From Bullera alba (lineage: Eukaryota; Basidiomycota; Tremellomycetes; Tremellales; Bulleraceae): DNA of 64,000 bases. The stretch lies in assembly GCA_001600095.1 (NCBI GenBank), contig BCIX01000001.1, forward strand, positions 1,674,001 to 1,738,000, written 5' to 3'. The stretch's first letter is position 1, and every line of letters begins with the position of its first letter. Of the stretch, positions 21,673-33,272 are shown one piece after another. Below the pieces are notes generated by a model, which was not told where the DNA came from, ran no database searches, and was given only the letters and a program-made list of their open reading frames with translations. Made by a program: the position numbers and the translations under genes.

Positions 21673-24136
21673 ATGGCGATGGACACCACTCAGCTCTACC
21701 ACCTCAAGCGGCAGCAAGCCACGGAGTCTGGATCTGGTACCGACTTCTACATCGCCGACACGTAAGCTGGTCTTGTTTTTACGTTGCGGTCGTTATCGCT
21801 GACACACAGCACTGTAGCTCCCCCTTTCTGTCGTATGCCGATCCATCCTCGTCGTCCTCGCTCTGGACGAGCGGGTATGCACTCCAGTCTGATGGGTACG
21901 ATCAGACGCTGCATATGACTTCGCGGTCCAATGCCCAGATATCCTTCAATATATCTGGTGAGTATCTCGCATGGAGTGTCGTCAAGCACTAACACCTTCT
22001 CTCGTCGTAGCCACTCTATTGACCTTTCTCGTCCCCTCTTATCCAAGTTGCAAAGCCACTGTTGCCATCAACGGCTCGAGTCCCATTGACGCTTGCGCCG
22101 AGGCATCCTCGAGTGGGGATGTCCCTTTCTCACTATACAACCTTCCTACCGGTACACATCAGGTCACTTGGCAAGCAGGCCAATTATCGAGCACGGACCG
22201 AGTCATATTTTGGGGTATAGATGGTATGCGGGAGCCAGAACCTAGCGCGTCGACCAATGTGACGATAGACGATACATACACGAAAAATGGGATCGTCGAT
22301 CTGGAGTGGGACGGTGCATGGGATCTATTACAGCCTGGGCGGGCGAAAGAGGGTTGGAGTGAGACCGATTATCTGGACGCAAGCTTCAACAAGACTCTAC
22401 ATGTCACCCAGAAACAGGACGCGGCTTTCCGGTTCTCCGGAGAAGGTGAGTTCTGTCAACCTTGAGGAGCCGACCGGCACTGATGATGACATTAGGCACC
22501 GCTTTATACCTATATGGTATGATAGGTCCGGATCATGGCTCGGCTTCGGTCGAGGTGGATGGTCAGATCGTAGCTCCCCATCTTAATCTCACTGTAAGTG
22601 ACGACAGTGTCTTCAACAAAGTGACCGGGAGCTCAATGATTGTTGCAGTCCGCCTGGTTACTACCGTACCAGCTACTTTGGTTCACTACTGGTATGGCCG
22701 CAGGCAGCCACAATGTGACTCTCAAAAACCTTGAAGACAAGAAAATGGCTCTTGACTTTGTCATCCTCACCACCTCAGACTCGAACCTGTCCCAGCTGTG
22801 AGTGTTTGCTATTATCGGTCGAAGATCGCTTGCTGAGCGTTACAACAGAGGCGGGAGCTCGCCTGAGTTTCTGTCCACTCTGGCGGGGAAGCTAGTCATC
22901 TTCCTGGTCATCCCGTCAATAGCTTGCCTGTTGATCGGTCTCGCCGCCTTTTGTTACATCACTCGTCGTCGGGACAAGAGGCGCAGAGCATCGCGCGACT
23001 CATCGTTATCGCTCCGGCCCAATCTCGGTTTCATTACGGCCCCTCGTCCTGGCCTCGAAAAGAGGGATAGTGAATGGTCCGCCCACGCCAGTCCGTTCGG
23101 TGGGGAGATGTTCGTTGCGTACGATCTGAGAGACAGCCAAAGTAATCCAGATCGATGGTCAAATCCAATTTCTCCAACATCGCTTCGATCCATGTCGTCC
23201 GGGGAGATTCCTTACGGTGGACGCTCGACTCCTGGACAGAGGACAATGTCAGCACTACCCGAGTCGTTCACCGACAGCCCGATGCAGCGAAGTCCTGATA
23301 CGGATGCGAGTGGTAATACCTGGACCCGACCGATCCGCTCTCTCCTCGGGTCAAGCTACACCCGATCATCTCGAGCCCCTTCTAGGAGACAAACAAACCT
23401 GACAAACCTTCCGCCATATACACCTGGCGACAACGGGACATATTTGCCGGATAACGAGGAGAACCGAGATGCACCACAAGCGTATCCTACGGCAATTCAG
23501 GAGAAGGAAGCGCAGCTCGAACATCTTCGACGGATCAACGCTCATACTTCGAATGGTGCATCCAGCTCTACATCACCTCGAGGTCTCACCGCTGCTCCCG
23601 TCGTAGCGCCCGCTGAAAGACCTCGGCCTCCCAGTACCGCGGCGCCAAGTGAGATCATGTCAGTCTACGGCCAGCCTCCCTCCGAGAGGAGGGACAGCGC
23701 GATGACCAGCTTTTCCGCACCCGGGCTCCCATACATCTACCGTCAGCAACACATATCCAGCCTTCCAACAAGATCCGAGATTGATGAGGATCTGGGTCAA
23801 TCACCAATTCCGAGTCGGAGCCCCAACGGCCGACCCACTCCTACCGTGGACACGAGCTTCCTAGATCGAGCTGGACCGTCAAGACCGTCGGCCACTTCGT
23901 CAATCGCCGCCAATTCAGCTATGCCCTTACTAGACTCTCCCCACAGGGCCCATGTGTGGAACAGCCCCTTCCAAGACACCAGCCGCTCTGGAGCGCTGAC
24001 TCACAAGAGGAGCATGACAGCCATGAGTACACGCTCGGCTCAAAGTGAGGCTCAGAGCGCGGCGAGGCCAGATTCCGATATTATCCCGTTTGACACCTTC
24101 TTGAGCCAAGGTCCTCCATCCAGTTGGCGTCCGTAG
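21673..24136 (+). CDS. Large single-pass membrane protein with extracellular beta-type domain
   Basis: About 740 residues in six exons, ATG at 21673 (MAMDTTQLYHLKRQQ). The N-terminal half (about 330 residues) has repeated Asn-glycosylation sites (NISA, NVT, NKT, NLT, NVT, NLS) and strand-rich sequence (KATVAINGSSP, ALYLYGMIGPDHGSASVEVDG, GSHNVTLKNLE) reminiscent of the tandem galactose-binding-like ectodomains common in Agaricomycotina membrane proteins. One helix follows (LVIFLVIPSIACLLIGLAAFCYI) and then a basic stop-transfer (TRRRDKRRR). The C-terminal 400 residues are cytosolic, Ser/Pro-rich and disordered with many potential phosphosites. No cleavable signal peptide is visible at the chosen start, so either the helix acts as a signal anchor or an upstream exon is missed. 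Possibly a wall-sensing receptor; that is inference. Confidence 0.7.
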
Positions 24137-24381
24137 TTCCAGGCAAATCCCGTGTGTCTTGTCAGTGTGTATCTAGCCATCGTTCTGTACCTGCATGCAT
24201 CCATAGGTCTTTCGTTTCACTTCATGGATCCATGGTCTATAGCCACTCCAGTACAGGAGGCGGAAGCAAATTACGCTCTGTTGACGTATCGACGTTCTCG
24301 CGATCCGGCATCGATCCGGCGACGTGTTTCAACGTGTTGCCATCACTAAAACCTCGGCATCACTCCCAATGAGCTCGTAGC

Positions 24382-27254
24382 ATGTCGGGGCCACCAGCAG
24401 CGGACGAGAATGGCCCAGCACTGGCCTCTCCGAGGTCTCCGAGGCCGACAGCGGCGGGTCTACCTCCTCGACCGAATGTCGCGCCCGGTACACTCCCCCA
24501 GCCAATGTTCCTCGAAGCACCTCAACCCGCCCGACCCAACCTCGGATCGATGCTCTTCCTGACGGCGTTCTTCTTCTTCATGTCGGGAAATAACCAGATG
24601 CCACCACAGACTATCCAAATTGGACCCGATGGCGAGTTTGTGCCCCGTGTGACGGAGCTGGATATGAGCAGGGAGCATTTGGAGGAATACAAGGGGTTCT
24701 TGAATGGAACTTCGGGCAATTGGACAGAGGTCAGTATAGACATAGAGCTGGACCTGTATAGACAATTAAGGCTGACTTTAGCGGTAGCCGCCGACGCCTG
24801 AGCTGCTACCATCGACCATTCTGCCCTCGAAGTATCAACATGAAGTCACGAGGCCTTTCTTCCGGAACATCACTGGATTCTACAGGGAGGCCACGCTACA
24901 CCCTGTCGACTTGATATCAGATACACGGATCATACCCGACTTCTTCGCTCACAGCAAAGTTCCTAATCTCAACCAAACGCTTGGCACTGGGGTGAATACT
25001 ACTAGAGGCTATAGCGAAACGCTTGCCAAGGAGCTTAGAGGAGAAATAGACTGGTCGAGGCTCACCAAATGGGAGATGAACGTTAAGGAGAGGAATGTCA
25101 CTGGAGCGTCACATAGTCTTCTGATGAATCCCACAGAGGCGCAGTCCGAGAATCCGACAATTGCAACAACGTCGGAACGGAGTCCGGACCTGGACGACTG
25201 GGCTTGGGTCAGAGGAACTGCCTCCCTTTCGTCGGACGGGCGAGAGAATGAAACGTACCAAACTGTTGACTACAATTTCTATGGTCTTCACTTTATCCCA
25301 GACGGCACTTATCATCTACTTGGAGTACCAGAGGGAAAGCGAGTGGACATCCGACAGATACCTGCTTTATTCGCCAACGATCCCGAACGGCAGAACATGT
25401 CTAGAAGTCTGATACTTGGGGAATTGGAAAAGGAGTTCAAGATCCAGAACGATGAGCTACTTCTGACGGACGTCAGGCCGGAAGGTGAGGCGGCGTTACA
25501 TGTGGAGGATGGCCAATGCTGATATCCGCGCGGTGTAGATTACACCTTGACGTCGTGTTCCCTCCTAATTCACCTTACAGTACCACAGTTGCCTTGGGGC
25601 ATTGACCCCACCGCAGTAGAGGAGTACGAGCGCGAATTGCATGACCCCTCGGGTATCGCTACCAGTCTCACACATCCGCCAAACTACTGGGATGGAGTGG
25701 GTCTCGGCGGCGTGATTGTCGCAGAGCAGTGCGGATGGGCGATGGGCCTGGAGGGCGGTACCGGTGTTCGCTTGGACGAGTTCTGGCGCAAGTCTGTCAA
25801 CTGTAAGTGACTCGTCCCACGTTCTGACTGGTTTCCAAGCTGATCATCATTGCAGACGCTGCTTTCGCATCCGCTGCCCAGTTTCTGGTGCTGATACTGC
25901 TTGTGCGGCAGATGGAATCGACAAGGACGCCATCCACCCTTACCAAGGTCTCTCTCTGGACGATCGCCATGATGGGTATTGCGGACTCGTGGATCTTTTC
26001 TGCACACGTGGTGGTGGGTGTCATGTCGGACAACAGGACCAGTCTGCCCATGCTTGTTCCCGGTTTCTTGTGCTTGTGTACGGCTATAGTGTTTGGTCCG
26101 GTGAGTCTACCGTCGGTCAAGTTTGAGGTCTATACTTTCGTGCTGACTGTCTCAGCGGTATGCTGTCCTGCTACACCGGATCCAAGCGCCAGAGCGAGTC
26201 TCCACTAGACCTGCTCCTATCAGAAATACGATTCCGGCGACGACATCGACAGACACCTCGGAAGGTGATTCAATCACCACGGCGCCAGTTGCAGGACCCT
26301 CGCAGTCGGTATTTGGCACTATCCGCAACTACATCCAGGATCATCCTGGTCTGCAATGTGAGTTGAACAGATCCGCCAAATGTTTGAAGGAAGCTAATCC
26401 GAAATCAACTTAGGGACCGTTGGTCTGATCTCACTATTCCTCATCTTCCAAGTGGTCTTCCTTCCATCAATCGTGCCATTCTTCCTCTTCATACTGTACT
26501 CGTTCTGGCTACCGCAGATCTGGAGGAACGCAAGAAGGGGCAACAGTCACTCGCTACAATATCGCTTCGTGATCGGCACATCTATTGGCAGGTTGGCGCT
26601 GCCCTTGTGTGAGTCCGCACCTTGTTTTACACTGGATACACTGACGAGTACTTATAGACGCTTTCGGCTGTCCTGATAACGTCTTCTTCATCCAGAACAA
26701 GCCGTGGGTATGGTCGCTCGCGGCTTGGCAAGGTGTCCAGATCCTCTTCCTGTTCGCCCAGGATCGATTCGGACCTGCATTCTTGTGAGTCGGATTTGAT
26801 CAAATTTCACATTTTGTAACACTTGCTGATTCGCTCCCTTCGCTTTCTGCAGTCTGCCCAAGAGTGTGAGTCCAGCGGGTCTGCTACGTATGTTATCGAA
26901 GCTGATTGATACCCTACATAGTACGCGCCAGTCGAATCGTACAACTACCATCCGACGTTACCCACAATCGACGCCGAGAACCCGGAGAAAGGGGGCGACG
27001 ACGAAAAGACATGCTCGATCTGTATGGAAGAAGTGGACACTCGACCCGGTCCATCCAGCGAGGTATTGCTGGGCATGAACCCCAGGCGTGCTTATGCTTT
27101 GGCTCCTTGCCACCATCTCTTCCACACCAAGTGTCTCGCGCAATGGCTCGCTATCAAGGTGAAAACAGCTGCGAGGGTCATTGCAGAGGTGCAGAGCTGA
27201 TGTGCCGCGTAGACTATCTGTCCACTGTGCAAGCGGAGTCTTCCGCCGCTATAG
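24382..27254 (+). CDS. TUL1: Transmembrane RING-H2 E3 ubiquitin ligase, Tul1/Dsc1 type
   Basis: Catalytic subunit of the DSC ubiquitin-ligase complex of Golgi/endosomes, which ubiquitinates membrane proteins and, in fission yeast and aspergilli, is needed for SREBP cleavage. About 850 residues in ten or so exons. An N-terminal signal anchor (SMLFLTAFFFFMSGNN) is followed by a large luminal domain (TVDYNFYGLHFIPDGTYHL, ADYTLTSCSLLI...) with several N-glycosylation sites, then a block of helices (AAFASAAQFLVLILLVRQ, TVGLISLFLIFQVVFLPSIV, FWLPQIWRNARRG, LAAWQGVQILFLFAQDRFGP). The C-terminus is a RING: TCSICMEEV...ALAPCHHLFHTKCLAQWLAIK...TICPLCKRSLPPL, with all eight metal ligands and the terminal LPPL typical of Tul1. 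Its acceptor for the last exon is GCGTAG. Confidence 0.92.
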
Positions 27255-27619
27255 ACACTCTGATCGTCCTCGCATCCGGTCATCCAAATGCCAAACCATG
27301 GGGCCACTGTATCTGTTGTAACGACAAATGTATCGCATACCAGCATCCGATCCCGGTCACTGACTGCCAGTCGGTGAATGGATGTGATCCTTTCACATGT
27401 ATGATCCCCAAGATCATCACAAAGTCAAAGGAGTTTGTTTGATTTTGCGAGCTGTGAACGGTGGACCGGCCTACAGTACAGATCATGCCCAGCTTTGTCG
27501 AGTCTGTGAGTCTAGAGATCTGCGACTCTCCGCATGCCGAGGTGGCATACTAGCTGACCCACAGGTCTGCATCATCGACACTCTCGTGCTTCGAGAGCAA
27601 GTGGGGCGGCTGGCGCACG
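27255..27619. other. Intergenic spacer / possible 5' leader with intron
   Basis: 365 bp. An ATG at about 27488 (MPSFVES) followed by an intron with GCTGACCCACAG acceptor could form an upstream exon joined in frame to the next gene if a weak GTCTGT donor is used; with the stronger GTGAGT donor it would instead be a short upstream ORF ending near 27627. Confidence 0.35.
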
Positions 27620-28933
27620 ATGACTGACAAGCGCCTGGCTTTCCAACGAGCGGATTCGGACCCCCCAGTCTCGCCTGTCGACCATAACCATCGAACTTCG
27701 CTCAATGTATTCGAGCAAGCATTCAGCCAGAGACCGATACCGATCGCACCCGACCCTCAACACAACGTCCCCGGACCAAGACCATTCCTCCCGTCTCTCC
27801 ACCGACAGTCCACCTTAACGCTGTTCAAGAACGAATCTGGGTCACAAGTCCTCCTCCCTGACTCGTATCCTGGTCCAACACTTGATCAACACCACGAGAC
27901 CGCCAAGCCCCTTCCTCATGTACATCAAGCTGCTCCGATCAGGGATCCGAGTTCGGACCACAATCAAGACCCTCTCACTGGGGTCGCTTCATCGGTTCAT
28001 CTTCCAGCTCGCGTAGAGCCATTTCCACACCTAGCGCCAACGACCCACTCAGGCTTCATTTCACATATACGCCGACCAATCCTGCCCGCCATTCATCTAC
28101 TCCTGATCATCACTCATTTGATACTGATCGTACTGACCCCCTATTTCCTCGTCAAATACATAATCCAGCCGTTAGTGCTCTGGCTGATCCTTGGAGTGAT
28201 GGTGGTCATGTCAGCGCTGTATTTCCTTCCTGGCATTTGTCTGGAGCTGGTTGGGTTAGTGCGTGGGAGACCTGTGTGAGTAAAAACCCCGGGAGACAAA
28301 GGTGCCGATGCTAAAGGGATGGTAGGGGAAGCTGCTGGTTACAGAGTGGCCTTCACCTCACCTTCATCTTTATCAGTCTCATACCTGCCGCTCGTGAGTC
28401 TCTGACAGCGGTACCTGACGAGGCTGATCGTAAGCGCAGTGACCATCTTCTTGCTTATCAAGAGCGACCAAACTCCTCTTTGCTCCTCGCCATGGTTCTA
28501 CAAACGACCCGAGTATCCCAATTTCATCGCCTACCGTCCCGGTTCAGCGTGTGAAGGGTTGCCCAAAGTACTAGTAATGGCTATGGTGGATACAGTGCTA
28601 CTGCTCCTGGAGATCACTATCACTTCGATGGCTATCGGCTGGGATTACAGACTACGGAGAAGGAAAGTGACCAAAGCGCAAAATCTATTCAAATTCCAGG
28701 GGGAGAAAGGTGAGAAGCAGAGCAGGCGAGCGACGCTGGTGTTGGATGTGATGAACGATCAAGACAATCAGGAACCTGGTCAATCGGGTCATGGGATGGA
28801 GATGAAGGTGGATAATGCGGCGAGCGTCACTGCGGCCATGAAAGTCGAGGCGAGGTGGCAGACTGGAGTGGGCACACTGTTATGGGAGATTGAGAGTGAC
28901 ATGGTGAATCGGTACCACCGGCATACGGCCTAA
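27620..28933 (+). CDS. Multi-pass membrane protein of unknown function
   Basis: About 400 residues in three exons, start MTDKRLAFQRADSDPP. The first 150 residues are hydrophilic and Pro/His/Ser-rich. Two helices follow (ILPAIHLLLIITHLILIVLT and LVLWLILGVMVVMSALYFL), then after an intron a third (HLTFIFISLIPAALTIFLLI) whose codons span another intron, and a fourth (VLVMAMVDTVLLLLEITITS). A basic stretch (YRLRRRKVTKAQ) begins the C-terminal cytosolic tail ending NRYHRHTA. Splicing at 28277-28340 and 28386-28438 is needed to bring the helices into one frame. No domain recognised; a fungal-specific membrane protein. The true start may be an upstream exon (see spacer 27255-27619). Confidence 0.6.
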
Positions 28934-29306
28934 GGCTGTATCAGATACTGGGCACTGGCTAGGTCTGGACAGATGAAGTAGTTCGGAGTACGCCACAAAT
29001 CTGTTCATGGTGAGTGCGTTGAATCTCAGGAGTATGAAAGCATGGGCTAGCGATCAGCGATCATCAGCCTCGACTTGGCTGTGTAACTTATGAAAGTGTG
29101 ACGGGAAATTGACATTTCCACGCAGTGACAAAGGAATGAGTGACGATCAGCACCATCCTTCTAGGCTTTGTCAACAGCCTCGACTCGCACATCAAAGGAA
29201 CCAGCTAGTCTGTGTTGAGTGTGTTCGTCACTTGTCCAAGCCACAGCGTTCTGCGGACAGATCCATTGAACATGTCTTCAAACTATACGTGACACCTTGA
29301 GCCGTC
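28934..29306. other. Intergenic spacer
   Basis: 373 bp with no visible exon. I looked here for a signal-peptide exon for the downstream glucanase and found none. CAGCCTCGACT occurs twice, 112 bp apart (about 29066 and 29178). Confidence 0.45.
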
Positions 29307-30647
29307 ATGTACATCAATTCTACCTGGATGATGGCCCAAGTCGTCACCAATGCGATTGTCACGTCGACCAGTACATCTCACGGGAAGGGTAGCGGGAAGG
29401 TGAGCCTGCTTCAGTCGCTAAGGTCTTTGACGATGGAATATCAGCTGACATGTTGTGAAGGCAGGCCTGTCCTGGCCTCAGCAAGAACGCACGATTGTCC
29501 CGGTGATCCAGTTCTTCGGCAGCAACTCGACCCTAACGTGGTGGTTCAATTGGAACAAGAATTATGGAATAGACCTGTTCACGTTCGACAAATCCAACGT
29601 TCGCATTACTGCAGATTTCGTGCCCATGCAGTAAGCTATACAATGCTACCTAAAACTGATGAGTACTATCAGCTGACGTCGCAACAGATATGATTTCACG
29701 TTTCTCAACAACAAAGATTACTTAGACGACTCATGGGGTTCGATCATGGGATACAACGAGCCAGGTTGGCGAGCATCAGAGATCTTGGAATCTGTTGGCT
29801 AACTTCACAAGACCTACATAGTTCCACCAAGATCTCAACAGCGACACCGCCCTTGGATGCAGCGACAAAGTGAGTCTTGGTGCCGGTGCAGTGCGATGAC
29901 TACAACCTGGACTATGCTGACGCTCAAACCAGCTGGAAGATCATGTACTCGAGTCTTCGAGCACAGAAACCAAATTGCGAGATCTGGTCGCCTGCCGTTG
30001 CTGGAGACAAGCAGTGGCTACATGTGAGAGCGAAGTACTTACGGCTAGTCCAGCGGATGACTGACTACGTCCGATAGACTTTCTTTTACGCGATCTGCCC
30101 AGATGGCCTCATGGGCTGTGCACATGCTCCAAGTCACCTACAGATCCACGTATTCACCGCCTCAAGTGACGAGTTTATCAAGCGCGTTACGGATTATCAC
30201 AACGAGTTTCCAGAGTTGAACATTGTGGTATCGGAGTTTGCATGTTACGTGGGTCTTTCACAGTCTTCAGTCGGATTGGGCTGATCTCATATGCGGTTAG
30301 GACTATGGCGATGCCGGTCATCAGCCATCGATAGAGGACGTGACTGATTTCATGGACAAGACGACAACATGGCTGGACGCAACGCCTTGGATATAGTACG
30401 TTGAAGAGTGTTTACTGCCCATGCTTGAAACTGACCCCTTTCTCCAGTCGGTACGCCTGGTTTGGCGCTGCCAAAAGCTCTAAATGGCTATGGGGTGTAT
30501 CGGACACTAATAGGCTGATGGAGCAAGATGGCAGCATGTCACCGCTGTGAGTCAATACCAACAGTGTCTAAGCGGGACTATGAGCTCACCTCGTTCGTCA
30601 GTGGAAAGCAGTATGTCTCGGGCGGACGGCGGTCGGCTAGTCAGTGA
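29307..30647 (+). CDS. GH128 endo-beta-1,3-glucanase (Asl1-like glycosyl hydrolase)
   Basis: About 300 residues in eight exons. Homologous parts begin at GKAGLSWPQQE and continue with TWWFNWNKN (beta-1 region), ADFVPMQYDF, SIMGYNEPDL with the acid/base Glu of NEP, SPAVAGDKQWLHTFF, QIHVFTASSDEFIKRV, and NIVVSEFACYD with the nucleophile Glu; it ends with WIYRYAWFGAAKSS and QYVSGGRRSASQ. GH128 (PF11790) enzymes cut beta-1,3-glucan and act on the fungal cell wall; yeast and mushroom members are usually secreted or GPI-linked. Odd point: the model starts MYINSTWMMAQVV with no signal peptide. Either the enzyme is intracellular, or a first exon lies upstream. Several acceptors are short-range alternatives (for example AAG|GCAGGC), chosen to keep the motif frame. 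Confidence 0.85.
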
Positions 30648-31563
30648 TGGATGATCAACAAACATGCAAGCCTGGTCTGGAGTCGAAGGTCACGCCTGTC
30701 AAGAGAGTCGTCATCATCGACTGCTGCCTTGAATACACGGGTGATTGGTCAATGAACCGTCAAAGGTGTCGCAGCTGTCTTAACCGGTGTTCCGGCTGAA
30801 TGCTTGCGATGAACGGACCAGGGTGTCCTGTATCAGGCGTTACGAGCTGATCACCTCCCTGTTGGATGAAGTCTATTGAAGGGATGGTCGGAAGAGGCAT
30901 AGGCAGGTATGAGTATATCTGTCAACGATATAAGTCGAGGAGCTCAAACGCTGCACCGAGTCCGCGCCTACTGCGCATACGTTGCGAATACATGTCCTGC
31001 ATGTCGTGGCGATAGCTACCTTGGTGCCTGTAGCGACGAGTCTAGCCCTAGGAGTTGACACCGACGGCGACAACGGACGTCGGAGTCGGCTCGACCTGGC
31101 TCGACCCGACGAGACCAAGCGTTGGCGACGTTGACGTCATCTCGCTCGCCACCTTACCGTAACTTCTATTTTCAGACGGCCGATGGGCGGAGGTGGGCGG
31201 CGGCAGGGGCGGCGGAGTTTAGCTTCTGTTTAGCGAAACGAGTGCCGCGGACAACGTAGGCGACGTGAGCTCAGTCAGTTTTTAACAGCTTGTGAAGGAT
31301 TGACGTGGGCTGACTAATACTACTACTGACTGATAGGGAAGGTGAGACCAGCACACGAATGCAACAGGCTAGTAGTCTCTGTCGGTCGTTGTGGGAATGA
31401 CGATCTTCTCGATAAGAACGGTTGCAGTCGAGTTTTGACGTGAATCTATAACTACCTATTTCCCTCGCTGCAACTTTTAGTATCCTCTGCCAACACACAT
31501 CGATAGACAGTACATCTGTCCCACTACAGCACCAGCTTGCCAACCGATACCACCTGACTCAAT
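30648..31563. other. Intergenic promoter region, G-rich
   Basis: 0.9 kb without exons. It carries the G-rich element at 31184-31213 and GGCTCGACC repeated at 31088 and 31098, 10 bp apart. Confidence 0.5.
31184..31213 (+). promoter_or_regulatory. G-rich element, possible G-quadruplex / GC box
   Basis: The plus strand has GGGCGG at 31185, 31195 and within GGGGCGGCGG at about 31206. This gives three runs of three or more G plus several GG steps in 30 bases, 350 bp upstream of the next start codon. It fits a loose quadruplex or zinc-finger GC-box array. Confidence 0.35.
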
Positions 31564-32584
31564 ATGGCGCCCGTCATCTGGGGTTTGGACCTCAAGGAGA
31601 TCCATTACAACAAGTTTGGCCACAAGAACATGTGGAACACGGTGAGTATATGCGCTGAGTCACTACTTCGCTGAGACCACTCCTTGGCTGACTAAATATC
31701 GTTTCAGCGGTACCACATGAGACGTACAAAGTTCATTGTGTACCAAATTGCCATGATCTTTTGTGTCTGCTCGGAATCCGTCGGTACCGCTGCTCTGGAC
31801 GGTGAGTACCACATTATCGGCTCATGTCGTCTCATACGGGAGCCGAGGCTGATTTGGCGCAGACTATGTTCACCAGCAGAGAAATTTCGAAAAGTCCTTC
31901 ACGCCTCGAGGCCCGTCCATCTTCAATAACGACTTTGTCGGTATCGCCTCTTATAATATCTTTGTCGGCATCGCCGTCGCCACAGTATTCGGTGCTGCAT
32001 TCTTCTTCGACTTGATATGGCCAGAGAGATTCGAGCCCCTCTGGGTGAAGAAGGCGTGGAAAATCGCCGCTGTGACCGTTTGCGTAATGGTGCTGGGAGA
32101 TGCTTTGGCCTTCACCGTCATTGTCGCTAGGAACACGGCGCACTTTCTGAATGTTGAGCCATCGGTCGGACAGGCGGTGTTGGACTCGCCAGATTTTGAC
32201 TCTGCCAACCCCAATAGAGGTTAGTTTCCAACTCATGCTGGCTAACTGCCACCATACTATGGACAGCTAGCTGACTGCACCGCAGTCTATCGCCACAACT
32301 CTTATTGCGTAGCATCCGTCGTCCTGCTATGGCTGGGGTTGGTGGGAACATATGTCAGGTTAGTTTGAGCTGTGCAGAGGGCGTCCGTACAATCAGTGCT
32401 GATCTATTGATCGTATAGCGCATACATCCTTTTCACCGTTGCCCACTATCAGCAGAAGCACGGCGTGTTCTCGTCCAGGCTGGTCAAGGACCCCACTGAG
32501 AAGGATCACGACGAGGTCCGATTATCCGCTGCAACTCGTGTTGAAGTGCCATCAAGCGGCCAATCTACGCCATTGACCGTTTGA
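31564..32584 (+). CDS. Four-helix membrane protein of unknown function
   Basis: About 255 residues in five exons, start MAPVIWGLDLKEIHYNK, end SGQSTPLTV. Four helices are evident: FIVYQIAMIFCVCSESVGTA, FVGIASYNIFVGIAVATVFG, IAAVTVCVMVLGDALAFTVI and VASVVLLWLGLVGTYVSAYI. Between the first two is a hydrophilic loop (HQQRNFEKSFTPRGPS), and the C-terminal tail is charged (RLVKDPTEKDHDEV). The four-helix layout with short N- and C-termini inside resembles MARVEL/Sur7-like fungal proteins, but I see no diagnostic motif. Function unknown. Confidence 0.72.
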
Positions 32585-33002
32585 TCGTGCTAAGTGAGCA
32601 GAATCTGAGAGAGGAGAAATAGAACGAGTTGCAAAGGAGTTGCGGTAATACCTTTATAATGTTAGCATATGATGACGCGCAGAACTTGCATGTAGCCCTA
32701 TTGATACGCCTCTTCGGTTTCGAAGTTGGTCCCGTACTTGCCATATCGCATCTGGCATCGGCCTGCAGCACAGGCCAACTAGTTAAGCCCACCTTTCCCC
32801 ACCTGTGTTACCAATCCGGCATGGACAGGCGGCGCCGCGGCGGTGGACAAGGGAGCTTGCCACGTGGCCCGGGGTGGCCAGACCCGGTTCAGATCTAACT
32901 TAACTTACTCGTACGACTAACTTATCAGCTCTTATCAGGCGAGCAAACGGTAAAAGAATTAGAAATATTTGTAATCGCTAGTGCGGAATCAAAAAGTGAA
33001 GC

Positions 33003-33059
33003 CCCCGAAAGTAAGTCGGGGTTTTTGCTGGGCCATAGCCGGCGCGCGGGGCGCGCCGG
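33003..33059. repeat. Two adjacent inverted repeats (hairpins)
   Basis: CCCCGA (33003-33008) pairs with TCGGGG (33016-33021) and is followed by five T, looking like a bacterial intrinsic terminator. Next, CCGGCGCGC (33039-33047) pairs perfectly with GCGCGCCGG (33051-33059) across a 3-base loop. Both lie about 215-270 bp upstream of the small secreted-protein gene. Confidence 0.8.
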
Positions 33060-33180
33060 TTCACTTATATTCTGTTGACGTCATCCATATATTCCATACA
33101 TCCCTTGTTCCATCTCGAGTTGCCCGTTGTGGTCAGCTGATCTTTCAAGACCGGGATCTGTTGCCGCCCATCCCAGTCCT

Positions 33181-33186
33181 TATAAA
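33181..33186 (+). promoter_or_regulatory. TATA box
   Basis: TATAAA 87-92 bp upstream of the start codon of the small secreted-protein gene, followed by a C/A-rich leader ending CACAATG. Confidence 0.55.
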
Positions 33187-33272
33187 CAGGAAGATCGACA
33201 CGTTGGCGTTGCCTTCTGCTCACATTCGCTTTCATTTGCTCAATCAAACTAAGACTACCCCACACCGTCACA

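Larger units (their letters stand above)
32585..33272. other. Intergenic region with palindromes and decamer duplications
   Basis: About 690 bp. Decamer-period duplications at 32788/32798 (CCCACCT), 32864/32874 (GTGGCC) and 32921/32931 (CTTATCAG), and two hairpin-forming inverted repeats at 33003-33059, precede a TATA box. No exons seen. Confidence 0.55.
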
